64,000 nt of DNA from Clostridium muellerianum (GTDB taxonomy: Bacteria > Bacillota > Clostridia > Clostridiales > Clostridiaceae). Of this stretch, positions 62,003 through 64,000 are shown one piece after another. Below the pieces are notes generated by a model. That model made no database searches, was not told the DNA's origin, and saw only the letters and a program-made list of their open reading frames with translations. Numbering within the stretch: the first letter of the stretch is position 1; every line of letters begins with the position of its first letter. The DNA lies in NCBI RefSeq assembly GCF_012926525.1, contig NZ_JABBNI010000065.1, positions 157,846-221,845 of the forward strand, written 5' to 3'. The translations under genes were made by a program, and so were the position numbers.

Positions 62003-62175
62003 CAATAGCTTTAAGAGCAGTAACATCTTCTGATGCAATGACTTCTGAATGGGCTAGAATACCTTATGAAGTTTTAGATATAGTTTCAAGAAGAATTGTT
62101 AATGAAGTTCATGGAGTAAACAGAATTGTTTATGACGTAACTTCAAAACCACCTGCTACTATTGAGTGGGAATAA
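62003..62175 (+). pseudogene. Duplicated guaA 3' end, right attachment repeat (attR)
   Basis: 57 codons of guaA, ending KPPATIEWE plus TAA, with one silent change against 23080-23252. It is in an open frame from 61933 but has no ribosome site and no catalytic domains. It marks the phage-chromosome junction. Confidence 0.95.
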
Positions 62176-62182
62176 GAACTAA

Positions 62183-62222
62183 AAACCTTGAATACATTGA
62201 AAATACAATGTATTCAAGGTTT
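62183..62222 (+). terminator. Original guaA terminator, now next to attR
   Basis: CCTTGAATACATTG and CAATGTATTCAAGG (perfect 14 bp, extended by AAA/TTT) with a 6-nt loop and a T-rich tail. It starts 8 bp after the guaA remnant, so it is the chromosomal guaA terminator displaced by the prophage. Confidence 0.9.
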
Positions 62223-62260
62223 ATTTTTTATTCTGCGTACTAAAATCGTACTAACTGTAT

Positions 62261-63328
62261 TTAGCCTCTTATCAGCTTTTGAAGTTGAGTTGCTACTTCT
62301 GTTTGCTTGTGTGGGTAGAGGTGCGAGTACGTCTCGAGGGTTGTCTCCACCCTTTCGTGGCCTAACCTTTCAGCAATTAGCAATGGAGAAAATCCCATCT
62401 CTATCAACAGAGATGCGTGCGAGTGGCGTAGGTCGTGTACTCTAATCTTTTTTAGGCCACTTTTCTGTGAACCTCGCTTCATTTCTATGGTGAGTAATGA
62501 TTTAGTGACTGGAAAAAGCCTGTCTGTCGGCTGAATACCATATAGTTTATTCATGTACTCTCTTAATGAGTCGGATAAAGACTCAGGTAAGGCAATGATG
62601 CGCTTGCTTTTCGGTGTCTTTGGTTGAAGAATGAGGTCTTCACGGTTATATCTAGCGTAATTCTTATTGACTGAAAGCGTGTTGGCCTCGAAATCAAAAT
62701 CACTTGGGGTTAGAGCCAGTAGCTCGCCCGAACGGATACCTGTCCAGAACAGAGTTTCAAGCATTAGCTTTGACATTGGTTTCTCATCAAATGCCCTAAT
62801 AAAGAGCTTGAACTCAGCAACAGTGTAAAAACTCATAGCTTCTGCGTTTTTCTTGCCCATTGAGCCACAAAGTCTCGCAGGATTGGAACCCAATTTGTAA
62901 TATTTCGTAGCAAAATTGAATATAGCAGAGAGTTGATTGTGTATGGTTTTGAGATAAGTCCCAGCATAATCCTGTTTTATTAACTCATTTTGCCACTTCA
63001 TCACTGTAGCTACTTCAACAGTGCTTATTGTCATGTCCTTGAAATAGGGGAGTATCTTTAGCTCAATCAGAACCTTTTTGTTCGCAAGCGTTGTAGGTTT
63101 AAGTCTACTCTCACAGTATTCAAGGTAATGCTCATAGAGACTCGAAAACAACATATCGCTTTTGCTTCCAACTTTATCAAGAAAATCTCTCTCAAATTCA
63201 TTTGCTTCTCTTTTTGTTAAAAATCCTTCTTTTTTCTTCTGTTTACGTTCGCCTTTCCAATCTTTGTAATAAAACTTGGATGTCCAAGTTGTTTTTCCTA
63301 ATGCAGTTATCTGCTTAAATGCTGCCAT
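62261..63328 (-). CDS. int: Tyrosine integrase of the second element
   Basis: A 355-aa tyrosine recombinase. The N-terminal arm-binding region (TSKFYYKDWKGERKQKKKEG) precedes the core-binding domain (about 62-165). Catalytic residues are Arg in TGIRSGELLAL, Lys in TPKSKRIIALP, HDLRHSHASLLI, GHERVETTL and Tyr in TYSHLYPHK. It resembles integrases of Firmicutes conjugative elements more than the prophage integrase. It is GC-rich relative to the chromosome, which suggests transfer from a different host. The gene lies next to the guaA terminator, as expected for an element's edge. Confidence 0.93.
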   Translation of the reverse strand: MAAFKQITALGKTTWTSKFYYKDWKGERKQKKKEGFLTKREANEFERDFLDKVGSKSDMLFSSLYEHYLEYCESRLKPTTLANKKVLIELKILPYFKDMTISTVEVATVMKWQNELIKQDYAGTYLKTIHNQLSAIFNFATKYYKLGSNPARLCGSMGKKNAEAMSFYTVAEFKLFIRAFDEKPMSKLMLETLFWTGIRSGELLALTPSDFDFEANTLSVNKNYARYNREDLILQPKTPKSKRIIALPESLSDSLREYMNKLYGIQPTDRLFPVTKSLLTIEMKRGSQKSGLKKIRVHDLRHSHASLLIEMGFSPLLIAERLGHERVETTLETYSHLYPHKQTEVATQLQKLIRG

Positions 63329-63343
63329 TATTTTACCCTCGCT

Positions 63344-63523
63344 TTACATCATTACTTTGCTTTCAAAGTACTTTTTGCTGATTTTACCCGGTATCACAAT
63401 ATATTCTTTGCTAAGTAGCTCATTGTTTAGCTTTTTGATTATCCTATAAGCGGAAGTCTCAGATATACCAAGAATTTTACTGACATCCTTAGCAGTATAA
63501 AACATTATATTTATATTATTCAT
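63344..63523 (-). CDS. xis: Excisionase-like helix-turn-helix protein
   Basis: A 59-aa DNA-binding protein: FYTAKDVSKILGISETSAYR is a MerR/excisionase-type winged helix, followed by IIKKLNNELLSKEYIVIPGK. AAAGGAG lies upstream of ATG at 63523, which decides the start over longer frames. It lies 15 bp upstream of the integrase gene and would steer excision. Confidence 0.82.
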   Translation of the reverse strand: MNNINIMFYTAKDVSKILGISETSAYRIIKKLNNELLSKEYIVIPGKISKKYFESKVMM

Positions 63524-63599
63524 ATTAATTATTCTCCTTTCAATTTTAAATGAAATGATGTAATTAAAGTTCCTTAAGTATAGCGCATCGGTTCCGCTT

Positions 63600-63755
63600 C
63601 TAAAAGGCTGGTTTAGACTTAATTTGTAGCTTACTAAGCACATCCTCTTTACTTCTAAGCACTTCCCTAGCATCCTGTATAGCTTTGCTGGATGCTATAC
63701 ATCTTACATCAGTTGCACAAACAGCACGCCATTCTCCGGTCTGTATCATACTCAT
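63600..63755 (-). CDS. Small conserved protein of the second element
   Basis: A 51-aa protein (MSMIQTGEWRAVCATDVRCI...) behind a strong AAAAGGAGGTG ribosome site. Two Cys and a helical, charged end are visible. It sits upstream of xis on the same strand. No family recognised. Confidence 0.65.
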   Translation of the reverse strand: MSMIQTGEWRAVCATDVRCIASSKAIQDAREVLRSKEDVLSKLQIKSKPAF

Positions 63756-63825
63756 AAACTTACACCTCCTTTTAATTAAATTTATTTTTTTGAAAACTGC
63801 ATTTGTAACTGTACTATAGCTGTTT

Positions 63826-64000
63826 TCACTCACAATCTACATAGCAAGTACCATAGGGTAGTTGCTGAACCAACGCAAAATAACAATGGTCTGGACTAAA
63901 ATAGTTGCCTTTACGTGTTGCTAACACAAGCTGTTTTGTTCTGCTATCAAACTCTCCTTTCGTATAACACCTTCCTGACATCATATTTTCCCAGTACTTA
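63826..64000 (-). CDS. Hypothetical protein of the second element, C-terminal part (start outside window)
   Basis: An open minus-strand frame enters from 64000 and ends at a TGA at 63826-63828: KYWENMMSGRCYTKGEF, SRTKQLVLATRKGNYFSPDH, CYFALVQQLPYGTCYVDCE. Amino-acid composition is protein-like, and the frame lines up with the neighbouring minus-strand genes. Family unknown; only the last 57 residues are visible. Confidence 0.65.
   Translation of the reverse strand, partial: KYWENMMSGRCYTKGEFDSRTKQLVLATRKGNYFSPDHCYFALVQQLPYGTCYVDCE

Larger units (their letters stand above)
23080..62175. mobile_element. Siphovirus-type prophage integrated in the 3' end of guaA
   Basis: About 39 kb between the two guaA 3'-end copies. 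Integrase comes first, then an early region of small genes with one reverse-oriented repressor, then packaging, HK97-type head, tail, fibre and lysis genes in normal order. All late genes look intact, with no frameshifts except the programmed one. No recognisable DNA polymerase, replicative helicase, primase or SSB is present. Integrity suggests a functional or recently active prophage; induction cannot be shown from sequence. Confidence 0.95.
62223..64000. mobile_element. Left end of a second integrative element (probable ICE), continuing beyond the window
   Basis: Immediately after the guaA terminator begin minus-strand genes for an integrase, an excisionase-like protein and conserved small proteins. 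GC content rises visibly here compared with the AT-rich DNA before it. Two direct copies of CGTACTAA (62236-62243 and 62247-62254) lie between the terminator and the integrase and may be attachment-site elements. Conjugation genes, if any, are outside the window. Confidence 0.75.

Overview
The window is low-GC clostridial DNA. An ordinary chromosomal segment (1-23252) carries oxygen-sensitive anaerobe genes: a group B-type [FeFe] hydrogenase, NfnAB, the redox repressor Rex, and sigma-54-linked ammonium uptake. Gene content and codon use fit Clostridium sensu stricto, perhaps the C. botulinum/C. sporogenes branch. The species cannot be fixed from sequence alone.

Region 1 (1-23252, core). A histidine kinase (5' end missing) and an NtrC-type regulator precede amtB. 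amtB has a good sigma-54 promoter and, upstream, a perfect palindrome that doubles as a terminator. Next come a thiamine-binding protein, an Asn-substituted receiver fused to zinc ribbons, an ABC-F ATPase, rex, nfnAB, a C_GCAxxG_C_C protein, an 8-oxoguanine glycosylase, the hydrogenase, a DedA/TVP38 membrane protein, groESL behind a CIRCE operator, a TtcA-like PP-loop enzyme, prepilin peptidase, and guaB-guaA behind a guanine riboswitch. Two copies of a 159-bp foldback repeat with covarying stems and one 229-bp terminal-inverted-repeat element lie between genes.

Region 2 (23253-62175, prophage). A siphovirus prophage of about 39 kb is inserted at the 3' end of guaA. A 173-bp direct repeat (172/173 identical) bounds it, so guaA stays intact at the left and a duplicate 3' end sits at the right. 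The integrase is at the left edge. The early half (24-43 kb) has mostly small unknown genes, a short Cro/CI repressor, a metallophosphoesterase, an MNT nucleotidyltransferase next to a cyclic-phosphate-processing receiver, a Rep-like protein behind an iteron-like cluster, Rha, and GIY-YIG and HNH nucleases. Its standout is a 1008-residue protein with the LDFDGD signature of single-chain double-psi-beta-barrel RNA polymerases (YonO/QDE-1 type). No DNA polymerase, helicase or SSB was recognised. The late half (43.5-61.8 kb) is a standard HK97-like order: TerS, TerL, portal, protease, capsid, connectors, tail tube, chaperones with a -1 frameshift, tape measure, baseplate and fibres, XhlA, GH25 lysin, holin.

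Region 3 (62176-64000). Beyond the guaA terminator begins a second, GC-richer mobile element. It opens with a tyrosine integrase, an excisionase-like protein and conserved small genes, all on the minus strand, so two elements stack at one locus.

The most interesting unexplained structure is in the prophage early region. Several intergenic gaps carry what look like complete small transcription units on the minus strand (promoter, 55-90 nt, intrinsic terminator) pointing against the phage genes, alongside the phage-encoded RNA polymerase candidate and a set of terminator-like hairpins between late genes.
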